Source of the DNA: Haloterrigena sp. KLK7
Lineage (GTDB): Archaea; Halobacteriota; Halobacteria; Halobacteriales; Natrialbaceae
Assembly (NCBI RefSeq): GCF_037914945.1
Contig: NZ_CP149787.1
Coordinates: 1,798,001-1,862,000, forward strand
Direction of reading: 5' to 3'
DNA length: 64,000 nucleotides
Shown: in pieces, positions 35,529 through 45,238 of the stretch
Numbering within the stretch: the stretch's first letter is position 1
Layout: the number at the start of each line of letters is the position of its first letter
Notes under the pieces: model-generated
What the model saw: only the letters and a program-made list of their open reading frames with translations
What the model was told of the DNA's origin: nothing
Database searches by the model: none
Made by a program: the position numbers and the translations under genes

Positions 35529-37352
35529 ATGGACTACGGTTTCCCTGCTGTCGTCTCGGTCCCCGAACTCGCCGGCTCGGAGACGCTCACGTGGGTCGTC
35601 GCCGGCCTGCTCGTCTACTGGTTCGGGATCATCGCGCTCCGTCGAGCGGAGCTGTTGCCGTCGTACGTCGGCACACAGGGGCCGATTCTGACCTTCCACA
35701 CCAAGCGCGGCCGGCAGTTTCTCGACCGCCTCGCGAAGCCCAGACGGTTCTGGCGCGCGTGGGCGAACCTCGGCGTCGGGATCGCTATCGTCGTGATGGC
35801 GGCGATGTTCGTCGTCCTCGCGCTCGGGGCGGTCTCCGCGGTGACGTCGCCGCAGCCGGCCAGTAGCATCAATCAGCCGCGAAACGTCATCCCGTTCCCC
35901 GGCGTCAACGACTTCCTGCCGGTGTCGGCGACGCCCGGGATCGTTACCGGACTGCTGGTCGGACTGGTCGTCCACGAGGGCGGCCACGGCTTGCTCTGTC
36001 GCGTCGAGGACATCGAGATCGATTCGATGGGCGTGGCCATGCTCGCGTTCGTCCCGATGGGCGCGTTCGTCGAGCCCGACCAGGAAGGCAGTAAGGAGGC
36101 CTCTCGCGGCGGCCAGACGCGGATGTTCGCCGCCGGCGTCACCAACAACTTCGCGGTGACGATCCTCGTCTTCGGCCTGCTGTTCGGACCGATCGCCGGA
36201 TCGATCGCCGTCGCCCCGGGCGCCGCCGTCGGCGGCGTCGCTCCCGACTCGCCCGCGGCCGACGCCGACATTCAGCCGAACGATCGCATCACCGCCGTCG
36301 GGGGCGAACCCGTCGAGACGAACGACGACCTCGGAGAGCGACTGGAGGCCGCCGAGGGCGATCGGGTCGAACTCGAACTCAACGGCGAACGGACGGTGAC
36401 GGTCGAGCGCTCGCTGCTCGTGACCGCCGCGATAGAGAACGGGCCGACCGGGCTGCAAGTCGGCGATCGGATCCTCGAGGTCGGGGGCCAGACGATCGCG
36501 ACCGAACGCGAGTTCTTCGACGCCGTCGGCGACGACGAGCGCGCCACCGTGACGATCGAACGCGACGGGCGGGAACTCGAGCGCGAAATGCCGATCGGTG
36601 CCGCCGTCACCGTCACCGACGACGGGCCGCTCCAAGACGCGACCGGGTCGCTGGACGAACCGCTGATAATCACCCGATTCGACGGCGAACGGACCCACAC
36701 CTACGACGAGCTCATCTCGCTGGTCAAGGAAAAGGAGACCGGCAGCGAGATCACCGTCGAGGGCTATCTCGACGGGGAGCGCGTCGAGTACGAGGTCACG
36801 CTCGGTGAGCATCCCCGCGACGGCGGGAGCTATCTCGGCGTCGTCGGTAACTCCGGAACGTCCGGCGTCGAACTCAACGGTATCGGCGTCCAGCTCTACC
36901 CCGCCGAGGACTACCTGGCGATTCTCGGGGGCGGGAACGGTCCCGACAACGCCCTGATGAACTCGTTCGTCGGGAAGATCGTCCTCGCGGTGATGCTCCC
37001 GGTCAGCGCCGTGGCCGGCCTCCTCCCGTTCAACTTCGCCGGCTTCACCGGTGGCGTCCAGAACTTCTACGAGGTACAGGGGACGCTCGCGGCGCTGGGC
37101 GACGGGACGGTCTTCTTCGTCGCGAACCTCCTGTTCTGGACCGGCTGGATCAACGTCCAGCTGGGCTTTTTCAACTGCATTCCGGCGTTCCCGCTCGACG
37201 GCGGCCACATCCTCCGGACGAGCACCGAGGCGATCGTCTCGCGGCTCCCCTTCGAGACTACCCGCGGGCACGTCCGCACCGTCACGACGGCCGTCGGGCT
37301 GACGATGCTCGGGAGCTTCGTCCTCATGCTGGGGGTCCCTCTCCTCCAGTAG
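35529..37352 (+). CDS. Site-2 protease with PDZ domains
   Basis: 607 residues. Helix 1 near the N-terminus; zinc motif HEGGHGLLC (HExxH) after residue about 150; and a closing FPLDGGHILRT with the third ligand near residue 560. Between them are two PDZ-like domains (about 235-300 and 305-360; GVAPDSPAADADIQPNDRI is the first carboxylate-binding segment) and a third beta region. This is RseP/S2P group with PDZ gating. It probably cleaves membrane-anchored regulators; substrate unknown. Confidence 0.94.
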   Translation: MDYGFPAVVSVPELAGSETLTWVVAGLLVYWFGIIALRRAELLPSYVGTQGPILTFHTKRGRQFLDRLAKPRRFWRAWANLGVGIAIVVMAAMFVVLALGAVSAVTSPQPASSINQPRNVIPFPGVNDFLPVSATPGIVTGLLVGLVVHEGGHGLLCRVEDIEIDSMGVAMLAFVPMGAFVEPDQEGSKEASRGGQTRMFAAGVTNNFAVTILVFGLLFGPIAGSIAVAPGAAVGGVAPDSPAADADIQPNDRITAVGGEPVETNDDLGERLEAAEGDRVELELNGERTVTVERSLLVTAAIENGPTGLQVGDRILEVGGQTIATEREFFDAVGDDERATVTIERDGRELEREMPIGAAVTVTDDGPLQDATGSLDEPLIITRFDGERTHTYDELISLVKEKETGSEITVEGYLDGERVEYEVTLGEHPRDGGSYLGVVGNSGTSGVELNGIGVQLYPAEDYLAILGGGNGPDNALMNSFVGKIVLAVMLPVSAVAGLLPFNFAGFTGGVQNFYEVQGTLAALGDGTVFFVANLLFWTGWINVQLGFFNCIPAFPLDGGHILRTSTEAIVSRLPFETTRGHVRTVTTAVGLTMLGSFVLMLGVPLLQ

Positions 37353-37445
37353 CCGAGGTCAGCCACGCGAGCCGTCGCTCTGTGCGACTCTCGGAAGACG
37401 ACCGCTGCCACTGAACCCGTTCGGTACCGCGCTCGTCGCCGGCGA

Positions 37446-38024
37446 TCACGACTCCTCGGGGTTCGAGGCGTCGTCGGCGTCGGCCGGCGCTCCCGCGTCT
37501 CCGTCCGCCGACTCGATGCCGTGGCGCTCGTAGAACTCCTCGGGCGTCGCCTCGATGCGCTCGAACTCGGCGTCGAAGTAGCGTTCGTGGTGGCGGGCGA
37601 GCTGTTCGACGATCCACGCGCTGCAGGACTCGTCGAAGCGCCACTCGCCGTCCCGATCGGGGATCTCGAACCGATCGTCCGTCGAGAACGCCGCGTAGAC
37701 GTGAAAGAAGCCGAGGATGACGTCGGCGAAGTCGCGGGCCTTTTCGGTACAGCTCTCGCGCCGATCCGCGAGTTCCGCGTGGCCCGCGTCGGTGAGCTCG
37801 AAGTACTTCCGGTCGGGCTCGTCCTCGCGGTCGATCCGCTCGGCCCACCCCTTCTCCTCGAACTTGTAGAGGATGGGGTAGACCGAGCCGTAGGACGGCT
37901 CCCAGTGACCGCCGCTGATCTCGCGGATCTCCTTCAGTATCTCGTAGCCGTAGCGGGGCTTCTCTTCGAGCAACTCGAGGACGAGATAGGCGATAAGTCC
38001 CTTCGGCGGCCCACTTTTCCGCAT
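37446..38024 (-). CDS. PadR family transcriptional regulator
   Basis: 192 residues from ATG 38024 (MRKSGPPKGLIAYLVLELL). Winged-helix N-terminal domain with the PadR signature PRYGYEILKEI ... GSVYPILYKFEEKGW and the wing KYFELTDAGHAEL. A helical dimerisation domain and an acidic, disordered tail (DGDAGAPADADDA) follow. The longer frame upstream to 38450 runs antisense through the divergent pitA gene. It may regulate pitA, which starts 198 bases away. Confidence 0.92.
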   Translation of the reverse strand: MRKSGPPKGLIAYLVLELLEEKPRYGYEILKEIREISGGHWEPSYGSVYPILYKFEEKGWAERIDREDEPDRKYFELTDAGHAELADRRESCTEKARDFADVILGFFHVYAAFSTDDRFEIPDRDGEWRFDESCSAWIVEQLARHHERYFDAEFERIEATPEEFYERHGIESADGDAGAPADADDASNPEES

Positions 38025-38222
38025 GTGGTCGCGAGTTAGACGGGCACACGGAAAGGCGTTCTGTCGCCGGGGGAGCCCCTCGAAACCCGTCGGCGAAGCC
38101 GCCGACCCTGACGCCGGGAACCGAACGCGTTCGGCGTCCAGTCCCGCGCTCGCGCCGGTCGACCGCCTGACCGTCGAACCGAAATCCTGTCCTTCTTGGC
38201 CTCGCCGTCCCAATCGCCGCAC

Positions 38223-39785
38223 ATGGAACGACGGCAGCCGCCACAGACCGAAGAGGGTTGGTACGTCCTGCACGATTTCCGCTCGATCGACTGGGACGCC
38301 TGGCGAGACGCCCCGGAACGCCGGCGCTCGCGGGCGATCGAGGAGGGGATCGACTACCTCGCCGCCGCCGAGTCCGCCGCGGACGCCGAGGAAGGCGAGT
38401 CGGCGACGTTCGCGGTGCTCGGCCACAAGGCCGATCTCCTCGTCCTCCACCTCCGCCCGACGCTGGCCGACCTCGACGCGTTAGAGCGTCAGTTCGAGGG
38501 GACGGCGCTGGCGGAGTTCACCGAGCGCGCCGACTCCTACCTCTCGGTGACGGAGGTCTCGGGCTACATGTCCCAGGACTACTTCGACGACGACGCGGAG
38601 GTCGAGGACACCGGTCTCGCGCGCTACATCGAGTCCCGGCTCAAACCCGAGATTCCCGACAGCGAGTTCCTGAGCTTCTACCCGATGAGCAAGCGCCGCG
38701 ACTCCGAGGACAACTGGTACGACCTGCCGTTCGACGAGCGCGCGGAACACCTCTCCTCGCACGGCGACATCGGCCGGGACTACGCCGGCCGGGTCACTCA
38801 GATCATCTCCGGCAGCATCGGCCTCGACGACTTCGAGTGGGGCGTCACCCTGTTCGGCGACGACCCGACCGACGTGAAGGAACTGCTCTACGAGATGCGC
38901 TTCGACCCCTCGAGTTCCCGCTTCGCCGAGTTCGGCCGGTTCCTCTCGGCCCGCCGGTTCCCGCCGGAAGACCTCGGCGCGTTCCTCGACGGCGAGCGGA
39001 TCCCGCGGGAGGGCGAGGACGCTCACGGCGGCCACCCCCACGCGAGCGGTGAGAGCGGTGGGCACCACCACGGCGATTCCGACGGCCACCACGGCCACGG
39101 TGAGTCCGACGGTCACCGTCACGGCGACTCGAGTTCGAGCGACCGCGGCGACCACGGTGGCTCCGGCGGTCCGCACGGCGACGACGACGAGGACCTCCGC
39201 AGCGAACTCGAGGACATGGGCGTCTACGCCGGCCAGCCACACGGCGAGGACGTCCACGCGGTCGTGCTCTACTCCGCGGCCGACTCCGACGAACTGTTCG
39301 AGGAGGTCGACGGCCTCCGCGGCAACTTCGATCACTACGATACGCACGTGAAGACGGCCGTCTACGAACCGCAAGACGGCGGCGACGACGGCGAAACCGC
39401 AGTCGTCAGCCTCTGGGAGACCGAACGGGCCGCGAGCACCGCGGCGGGATTCCTCGCCGATCTGCCGGATATCGTCCGCCAGGCCGGCGACGACGAGGGC
39501 GACTCCTGGGGCACGATGGGGATGTTCTACTCCGTCAAGCCCGAGCACCGCGGGGACTTCCTCGGTACCTTCGAGGAGGCCGGCGAGCTGCTCGCGGAGA
39601 TGGAGGGCCACCGCAAGACGGACCTCCTGATCAACCGCGAGGACGAAAACGACATGTTCATCGCCAGCCGCTGGGACTCCCGCGAGGACGCCATGCAGTT
39701 CTTCCGTAGCGACGCCTTCTCGGAGGCCGTCGAGTTCGGTCGCGACGTCCTGACCGACCGGCCGCGCCACGTCTTCCTGGCCTGA
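38223..39785 (+). CDS. pitA: PitA: chlorite-dismutase-like domain fused to a monooxygenase-like domain
   Basis: 520 residues from ATG 38223. N-terminal Cld/HemQ-like domain (about 1-270) with WYVLHDFRSIDW and SGYMSQDYFD. A His/Gly/Asp-rich linker follows at about 272-320 (GGHHHGDSDGHHGHGESDG). The C-terminal antibiotic-biosynthesis-monooxygenase-like region (about 340-520) ends with MFIASRWDSREDAMQFF. This is the PitA architecture described from Haloferax. Heme binding or coproheme decarboxylation is expected from the family; the His-rich linker suggests metal binding as well. Confidence 0.93.
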   Translation: MERRQPPQTEEGWYVLHDFRSIDWDAWRDAPERRRSRAIEEGIDYLAAAESAADAEEGESATFAVLGHKADLLVLHLRPTLADLDALERQFEGTALAEFTERADSYLSVTEVSGYMSQDYFDDDAEVEDTGLARYIESRLKPEIPDSEFLSFYPMSKRRDSEDNWYDLPFDERAEHLSSHGDIGRDYAGRVTQIISGSIGLDDFEWGVTLFGDDPTDVKELLYEMRFDPSSSRFAEFGRFLSARRFPPEDLGAFLDGERIPREGEDAHGGHPHASGESGGHHHGDSDGHHGHGESDGHRHGDSSSSDRGDHGGSGGPHGDDDEDLRSELEDMGVYAGQPHGEDVHAVVLYSAADSDELFEEVDGLRGNFDHYDTHVKTAVYEPQDGGDDGETAVVSLWETERAASTAAGFLADLPDIVRQAGDDEGDSWGTMGMFYSVKPEHRGDFLGTFEEAGELLAEMEGHRKTDLLINREDENDMFIASRWDSREDAMQFFRSDAFSEAVEFGRDVLTDRPRHVFLA

Positions 39786-39853
39786 GTCCGGCCGAACCCG
39801 ACGCGTTCCGTCTGCTTCACCTGTTTTTCGCTCTCGAGGCGCGAGACTCGAGA

Positions 39854-40027
39854 CTACTCTCCGCCGTCGTAGAAGAAGTAGCCGGCCAGTCCCGCGATCC
39901 CCAGTGCGAGCGTCAGATACGGCCAGTTACCGGCCTCGCGATCGGTCAGTGCGGCGTGGCCGGTGACGAAGATCGCGAACCCGACGTGGGCGACGAGCGT
40001 CGCCGTCAGAAAGGCGGCGAGATCCAT
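39854..40027 (-). CDS. Small two-helix membrane protein
   Basis: 57 residues from ATG 40027 (MDLAAFLTATLVAHVGFAIF). Two membrane helices joined by a short polar loop (GHAALTDREAGNWP); it ends in YFFYDGGE. A clean ATG, well-balanced hydrophobic segments and a polar loop argue that it is real despite its size. Function unknown. Confidence 0.7.
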   Translation of the reverse strand: MDLAAFLTATLVAHVGFAIFVTGHAALTDREAGNWPYLTLALGIAGLAGYFFYDGGE

Positions 40028-40124
40028 ACCGGTGGATTCGACGGCGCGACAATAGCCGTTTCGGAGCGTCGCCTCTCAATGCCGGGAAAAGGCACTCGAG
40101 GGGCCTCCGAATACCGTCGCTCTA

Positions 40125-40583
40125 GTGAACCGACGTACGTTCCTCGCCGTGGTGCCGTCGAACGCCCTCGCGGGATGTGCGACCCGCCTCGGACTCGCCG
40201 ACCGCGTCGAGATTACGCGGAAGTCCGTTCGGCTCCATCCGTGGAACGGCGACGAGCCGATCGATGCAGTCGTGCGACGCTACGATCCCGACGCGGGGGT
40301 CTCCTCCGACGACGACCCGCACGAGGCGGTCGCCGACGGGATCGATCCCGACGAACCGCTCGTCGTCTCCGACTCGGTGGCCGATCGGCTCGCTGCCGAG
40401 TACGAAATCGTCGAGTATCGGATCGCCGCCTGCACTCTCGACGCCGACGGCGACTGCCGGGAGACGACGCTCGTCCGCGAGGACTTCAACGCGGTCGAGG
40501 CCGGCGACGTCGTCGATATCGTCAGCCGCAGCTCCGGCGCCGGGTTGGTCAACGTTCACGAACGACGCGAGGAGCGCGACTAG
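40125..40583 (+). CDS. Predicted lipoprotein, unknown function
   Basis: 152 residues from GTG 40125. The start MNRRTFLAVVPSNALAGC is a twin-arginine signal with a lipobox (LAGC), so the mature protein would be lipid-anchored outside the membrane. A compact alpha/beta mature part (ADRLAAEYEIVEYRIAAC, then AVEAGDVVDIVSR) has two further cysteines. No domain recognised. Confidence 0.75.
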   Translation: MNRRTFLAVVPSNALAGCATRLGLADRVEITRKSVRLHPWNGDEPIDAVVRRYDPDAGVSSDDDPHEAVADGIDPDEPLVVSDSVADRLAAEYEIVEYRIAACTLDADGDCRETTLVREDFNAVEAGDVVDIVSRSSGAGLVNVHERREERD

Positions 40584-40732
40584 TCGTCGCTCTCGACCGC
40601 TCGAGACCGCACGTAGCATCCGAGACCGCAGTTCCTCCTCCGAAAACGGTCCCTATTCGTCACGAGAGGCTCGACTCGTCGCGAAACGGTGGCTGCTCTC
40701 CCTCGAGAGTGTCGACTGTCCGATGTGAAACC

Positions 40733-41116
40733 TCAGAAGTCGTGGTCGGGATCGTCTTCGACGGATCGCTTCATCGAGTCGCGACGGGCCTTGGCGTCTC
40801 GAGCGGTCGCCTCGAGCAGGAAGTCGTTTTTGATGTCGACGGCGTCGGCGGCGGCCTCGAGCTCCTCGGGACCGAGCTCCGTCGGATCGCGCTCGTAGAA
40901 CTCGACGCCGAGTTTGTCCTTCTTGCCGGAGTACTCGACGGTCCCGACGACGATCTTCTCGAAGACCGGGTTGTCGGGTTCGCCGACGACGTAGAGGTCG
41001 CTCCCCTTGTACTCCTCGGTCCCCGTGATAGTGCCGAAGTACTCCTCGACCGTCGACTCCATATCGGGGATTCGCTCCTCGAGATACTCACCGCGACGCA
41101 TCTTGTACTCCTTCAT
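40733..41116 (-). CDS. DUF5611 family protein
   Basis: 127 residues from ATG 41116 (MKEYKMRRGEYLEERIPDME); an in-frame ATG at 41155 is less like the family. Beta-rich centre (EYFGTITGTEEYKGSDLYVV, VEYSGKKDKLGVEFYER) and a helical, basic C-terminus. It matches haloarchaeal and methanogen DUF5611 proteins of unknown function. Confidence 0.88.
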   Translation of the reverse strand: MKEYKMRRGEYLEERIPDMESTVEEYFGTITGTEEYKGSDLYVVGEPDNPVFEKIVVGTVEYSGKKDKLGVEFYERDPTELGPEELEAAADAVDIKNDFLLEATARDAKARRDSMKRSVEDDPDHDF

Positions 41117-41248
41117 GGATTGGAGATGCACGGCGGAGTGTTTACCTCTTTTCATAGCCGACGTTACGATCGGCCAACACGCGCCTCGAGTAACACTGAC
41201 GGGCGCGCGCCGGTCGGCACCGCGGTCGCGGTTGCGGGCGGAGACCTG

Positions 41249-42253
41249 TCAGCGACGCTCCCGTTCGCCGAGGTACCCCTTCCGACAGTCGGGACAGATG
41301 TCGCCGGCGCGCAGCGAGCCTCGGTCGCCGTCCGACACGTACTCACACCGCGGACAGTAGAACTCGGTCGGCACGTCCTCGCGCGGCCCGTCGCTCTGGC
41401 TGGGTGCGGGAGCCGACGCCGCGCGTTCGATTCCGCTGCCCGACGCGGCCCCGTTCTCGGGCGATTCGCCGCCCGTCGCTGTACCCGCGTCGTCCGACCC
41501 CTGCGTTTCGGGTGCGCTCGGCGGCTCCGCGGTCACGGATCTGGCGTCCGCCGCCGCGGTCGGTTCGCCGCTTCCGCCGGAGACGGTGCCGGTGTCGTCC
41601 TCGAGGACGACCGCGTCGTCGGTCACCGGCTCGTCGGGTTCGACGGGATCCTCGAGTTCGGCGTCGATCACGGTGTCGTCCTCGCGGTCGCCCTCGTCGC
41701 CGGAGTCGGGCCACCCGGACGGTTCGGTCTCGCTTCCGACGGGCGGACCGACGTCGTCGGAGTCGGGCCACTCGCCGTGGTCGCGCTCGCGATCGACGAC
41801 GGGATCGTCGTCATCGTCGTCGAGAATCTCGCCGTCGTCGGTCACCGGATCGCCGTTCTCGTCGGTCGGCACGTCGAAGTCGTCGGTCGACTCGTCCGCG
41901 GCGGCCGCCGGTTCGCCCGCGTCGGCGTCGATGAAGTCGGCGTTCCCGTCGTCGCTGTAGCCGCCTTCCGCGGCCGGATCGGTGGGTGGTTCGACAGTCT
42001 CGGCGTCGCTGTCGGGTATCGCTGTCTCGGATTCGGGTTCGGGTTCGGATTCGGGGGGGAGCGAATCGACGTCCGTCGCGGCGGAGAGGCTCGTGACCTC
42101 CGTGTTCTCGCTGAGGATATTCCGATCGCCACAGCGGGCACACTCTTCGTACTCCTGGACGGTTACGACGACTTCGCTGCCCCGCTCTTCGCGCTCGTGT
42201 TCGACTTCGGGGTCTCCGTAGTCGTGTCCGAGCAACGAACATCGAAGGGCCAT
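41249..42253 (-). CDS. DUF7093-type zinc-ribbon protein with long acidic linker
   Basis: 334 residues from ATG 42253 (MALRCSLLGHDYGDPEVE). Two zinc-binding modules sit at the ends: an N-terminal H/C module with CARCGDRN, and a C-terminal rubredoxin-like FYCPRCEYVSDGD ... CPDCRKGY. Between them about 220 residues are low-complexity, rich in Asp, Glu, Pro and Ser, surely disordered. The frame continues upstream to 42466 but only from the ATG at 42253 is it protein-like. Role unknown; a nucleic-acid or protein tether is plausible. Confidence 0.88.
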   Translation of the reverse strand: MALRCSLLGHDYGDPEVEHEREERGSEVVVTVQEYEECARCGDRNILSENTEVTSLSAATDVDSLPPESEPEPESETAIPDSDAETVEPPTDPAAEGGYSDDGNADFIDADAGEPAAAADESTDDFDVPTDENGDPVTDDGEILDDDDDDPVVDRERDHGEWPDSDDVGPPVGSETEPSGWPDSGDEGDREDDTVIDAELEDPVEPDEPVTDDAVVLEDDTGTVSGGSGEPTAAADARSVTAEPPSAPETQGSDDAGTATGGESPENGAASGSGIERAASAPAPSQSDGPREDVPTEFYCPRCEYVSDGDRGSLRAGDICPDCRKGYLGERERR

Positions 42254-42426
42254 TGTCCCACCGTACCCAGTCATCACATAAAAAACGTGCTGCCTCCGGG
42301 AACCGATCGTGACGGCGACGCGACCGATCGCCGGCGAGGCGATCGCGTTCGGTTCCAGCGCGACGCCGGTTCCAGCGACCGAGCAACGACAAACGTCAAA
42401 TCCCCGGTCGTTGAATACGCCGACGA

Positions 42427-42726
42427 ATGAGAGCAAAGCGGGAGTACCGGGACCGGGCGGGGACACAGGTGGCGGTACTCGACGCGCTCGTCGATCGGGC
42501 CGACGAGGGGATGAGCGTCTTCGAACTCCGGGCGGCCGTCGAAGTCGATATCGACGAACTCGAGACGGCCCTCTCGACGCTGAAGGAGGACGGGTTGATC
42601 GTCGTCGAATCCGGGGGCAGCGAGACCGTAATCAAACCCGACGACCGGGTCATTCCCGAAGCGCCGACCGACGAGAACGACGACCAAACGATCGGCGAGT
42701 GGCTTCGCGATCGACTTCCCTTTTGA
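42427..42726 (+). CDS. DUF6432 winged-helix protein
   Basis: 99 residues. Basic start MRAKREYRDRAGTQVAVLDAL, then a winged-helix pattern: MSVFELRAAVEVDIDELETA as helices 2-3 and DGLIVVESGG as the wing. It ends with GEWLRDRLPF. It corresponds to the haloarchaeal DUF6432 family. It lies 39 bases upstream of the YgfZ-like gene, so the two may form a transcription unit. Confidence 0.87.
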   Translation: MRAKREYRDRAGTQVAVLDALVDRADEGMSVFELRAAVEVDIDELETALSTLKEDGLIVVESGGSETVIKPDDRVIPEAPTDENDDQTIGEWLRDRLPF

Positions 42727-42765
42727 ATCGAAACGCCTGAGGAGGTCAGGCACCTGCACAACGGT

Positions 42766-43896
42766 ATGACCGTTATCGAGGCTATTCACGCGGAGCACGG
42801 GGCCGCGTTCGGCGAGCGCGACGGCCGGACGATCGTCGAACACTTCGGCCGCCCGGAGCGGACCCATCGGGCGGTCCGCAACGGCGTCGGCCTGATCGAG
42901 ATGGCCTACGGCGTCGTCGTGGTCGAGGGCGACGATCGACTCGAGTACGTCGATAACGTCGTCTCGAACCGCGTGCCGGCCGAGGACGGCCGGGGCTGTT
43001 ACGCGCTCGTCCTCGATCCGCAGGGCGGAATCGAGATCGAACTCTACGTCTACAACGCGGGCGAGCGACTGCTCCTCTTCACGCCGCCCTCGGAGGCCGA
43101 GCCGCTGGTCGAGGACTGGTCCGAGAAGGTCTTCATTCAGGACGTCGACATCCGCCTCGCGACCGATGACTACGCGATCTTCGGGATCCACGGCCCGACG
43201 GCGACCGAGAAGGTCGCCAGCGTCCTCAACGGGGCCGCCTCGCCCGACGAGCGCTACTCGTTCGTCCGCGGGACGATGGGCGACGAGGGCGTGACCGTCA
43301 TCCGCACCGACGCGCTGACCGGCGAGGAGAGCTACGAAGTGATCTGCGCGGCCGACGCCGCCGAAGACGTCTACGACATTCTCGAGACCCAGGGGCTCAA
43401 CGCCGCCCCCTTCGGCTACCGCACCTTCGAGAGCCTCGCGCTCGAGGCCGGCTCCCCCCTCTTCGAGACGGAACTCGAGGGGACGCTCCCGAACGTACTC
43501 GGTCTGCGGAACGCTCTCGACTGGGAGAAGGGCTGTTACGTCGGCCAGGAGGTCGTCTCCCGCGTCGAGAACCGCGGCCAGCCGAGCCGGCGGCTGATCG
43601 GGCTCACGCTCGAGGGCGCCGCGAGCGACGCGGACGGAGACGACGGGGACGAAACCCCAGCGATTCCCGACGCCGGTGCGGCCGTCTTCGACGGCGACGC
43701 CTCGGTCGGCGAGGTGACCCGCGCCGGCGAGAGCCCGCTGCTCGAGGACGTCATCGCGCTCGCCGTCGTCGACTACGGCCTCGAGAGCGACTCCCTGACG
43801 GTCCGGGTCGGCGGCGAGGAGGTTCCCGCGTCGGTGACCGAGTTGCCGTTCGTCGAGGGGTCGGATCGGTCGGACCGGCTGCCCGCGTATCAGTAA
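42766..43896 (+). CDS. ygfZ: YgfZ/CAF17-like folate-binding Fe-S assembly protein (GcvT fold)
   Basis: 376 residues. GcvT-like fold with the YgfZ signature K-G-C-Y-V-G-Q-E near residue 258 (DWEKGCYVGQEVVSR). The cysteine marks the Fe-S maturation family and distinguishes it from glycine-cleavage T-protein. The N-terminus (HFGRPERTHRAVRNGVGLIEM) is typical of aminomethyltransferase relatives. It probably assists insertion of [4Fe-4S] clusters with folate. Confidence 0.9.
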   Translation: MTVIEAIHAEHGAAFGERDGRTIVEHFGRPERTHRAVRNGVGLIEMAYGVVVVEGDDRLEYVDNVVSNRVPAEDGRGCYALVLDPQGGIEIELYVYNAGERLLLFTPPSEAEPLVEDWSEKVFIQDVDIRLATDDYAIFGIHGPTATEKVASVLNGAASPDERYSFVRGTMGDEGVTVIRTDALTGEESYEVICAADAAEDVYDILETQGLNAAPFGYRTFESLALEAGSPLFETELEGTLPNVLGLRNALDWEKGCYVGQEVVSRVENRGQPSRRLIGLTLEGAASDADGDDGDETPAIPDAGAAVFDGDASVGEVTRAGESPLLEDVIALAVVDYGLESDSLTVRVGGEEVPASVTELPFVEGSDRSDRLPAYQ

Positions 43897-43973
43897 CCCG
43901 ATCGCCGTGCCAGGTCGCCCCGAACCCGATTCGAAACAGAACGTTTTCGCCGGGCGGAGGGAAACGATTCGCC

Positions 43974-45161
43974 GTGACGAACGACGAGACGGAGCGGCCC
44001 GATAGCCGACGCAGCTGGCTCGTGGCGGTCGCCGGCGCGATCGGCATGGTGTTCACGTTCGGCACGCCGTTCTCCTACGGGATCCTCCGGGACCCGTTCA
44101 GCGAGGCCTTCGCCGTCTCGCCGGTCGCGCTCTCGAGCGTCTTCTCCGTCATGCTGTTCACCTTCTTCATCGGCGCCGGCGCGGTCGGCGTCTTCGCCGC
44201 GCGACTGTCGGCCCGGCCGGTGATCCTCGCCTGCACGGCCGTCACCGGCGCAATCGCGCCCGCGCTGTACGTTACGGGATCGTACCTCGGGCTGGTCCTC
44301 GTGTTCGCACTGCTCGGCCTCGCGCTCGGGACGGTGTACGTCCTGCTCGCGTCGATCGTCCCGCGCTGGTTCGACGAGCGCCGCGGCGCCGCGACCGGGC
44401 TGATCTTCGTCGGAAACGGGTTGGGGCTGTTCCTCCTGCCACCGATCTGGCAGGCCGTCATCGCGCGGTTCGGGGTCCGTCGAGGATTCTTCGCTGTCAT
44501 GGCGGCCACTACGGTCGCGTTCCTCCTCGCCGGGCTCACGTGCCGACGTCCGCGGTGGACTGACGGAGCGACATCGGCCGGCGGCGACGTCCTCGAGTGG
44601 ATCCGCCGGTTGGCCGGGACGCGAACGTTCCGACTGCTGTTCGTCGGCATCGCGCTCGCGTTCTCGTGGTACCAGCTGCTCGCCGCGTTCGCGGTCGACC
44701 TCTTCGCCGCCCGCGGGCTGACGGCCGCCGGGGCCTCGACGGCGTTCGGACTCGTCGGCGGCGTCAGTATCATCTCACGGATGGGCGGCGGGTACATCGC
44801 CGACAGGGCCGGGGCCAGACGAGCGTTTCTCGCCTCGCTTCTGTGTGCGGCCGCCGGCGTTCTGCTGCTCTTCGCGCCGCAGTTCCCGGTGCTCGCCGTC
44901 GGCGTCTTCCTGCTCGGGATCGGACTCGGCGGGACGGCGACGCTGTACATCCCGCTGTTGATGGGGATCTACGGCGCCGACAGGGACACCGCCATCGTCG
45001 GCACGTTCAACGTCGCGATCGGAACCAGCGCGCTGGCGATGCCGCCGCTCGGGACCGCGAGCGTCGCGTACACCGACGGCTACGCCCTCGCCGTCGTCCT
45101 CACGTTCGTCGTTACCGTCGCCTCGTTCTGGGCGATCACCGTCGGGACGCGACGTTCCTGA
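43974..45161 (+). CDS. MFS transporter (monocarboxylate/oxalate-formate type)
   Basis: 395 residues from GTG 43974, twelve membrane helices in two sets of six. The loop ASIVPRWFDERRGAATGL between helices 4 and 5 and RMGGGYIADRAGARRAF between 8 and 9 are standard MFS motifs of the monocarboxylate and oxalate/formate antiporter groups. Substrate cannot be set from sequence or neighbours. Confidence 0.92.
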   Translation: MTNDETERPDSRRSWLVAVAGAIGMVFTFGTPFSYGILRDPFSEAFAVSPVALSSVFSVMLFTFFIGAGAVGVFAARLSARPVILACTAVTGAIAPALYVTGSYLGLVLVFALLGLALGTVYVLLASIVPRWFDERRGAATGLIFVGNGLGLFLLPPIWQAVIARFGVRRGFFAVMAATTVAFLLAGLTCRRPRWTDGATSAGGDVLEWIRRLAGTRTFRLLFVGIALAFSWYQLLAAFAVDLFAARGLTAAGASTAFGLVGGVSIISRMGGGYIADRAGARRAFLASLLCAAAGVLLLFAPQFPVLAVGVFLLGIGLGGTATLYIPLLMGIYGADRDTAIVGTFNVAIGTSALAMPPLGTASVAYTDGYALAVVLTFVVTVASFWAITVGTRRS

Positions 45162-45238
45162 GACGTCGCTTCCGTCCGCGCTCGGCGGCCGGAACTGGCC
45201 AGCCCCACCCTCAAGGCCGGCGCGACTGACGTTCTCGT

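Noticed and set aside
35250-37271. 673-codon open frame antisense to lysS and the PDZ site-2 protease
   Set aside because: It overlaps two certain genes and has no recognisable domain; GC-driven shadow.
39956-42430. 824-codon plus-strand frame
   Set aside because: It spans several genes on both strands and gaps, and its composition is that of an antisense shadow of the acidic DUF7093 gene.
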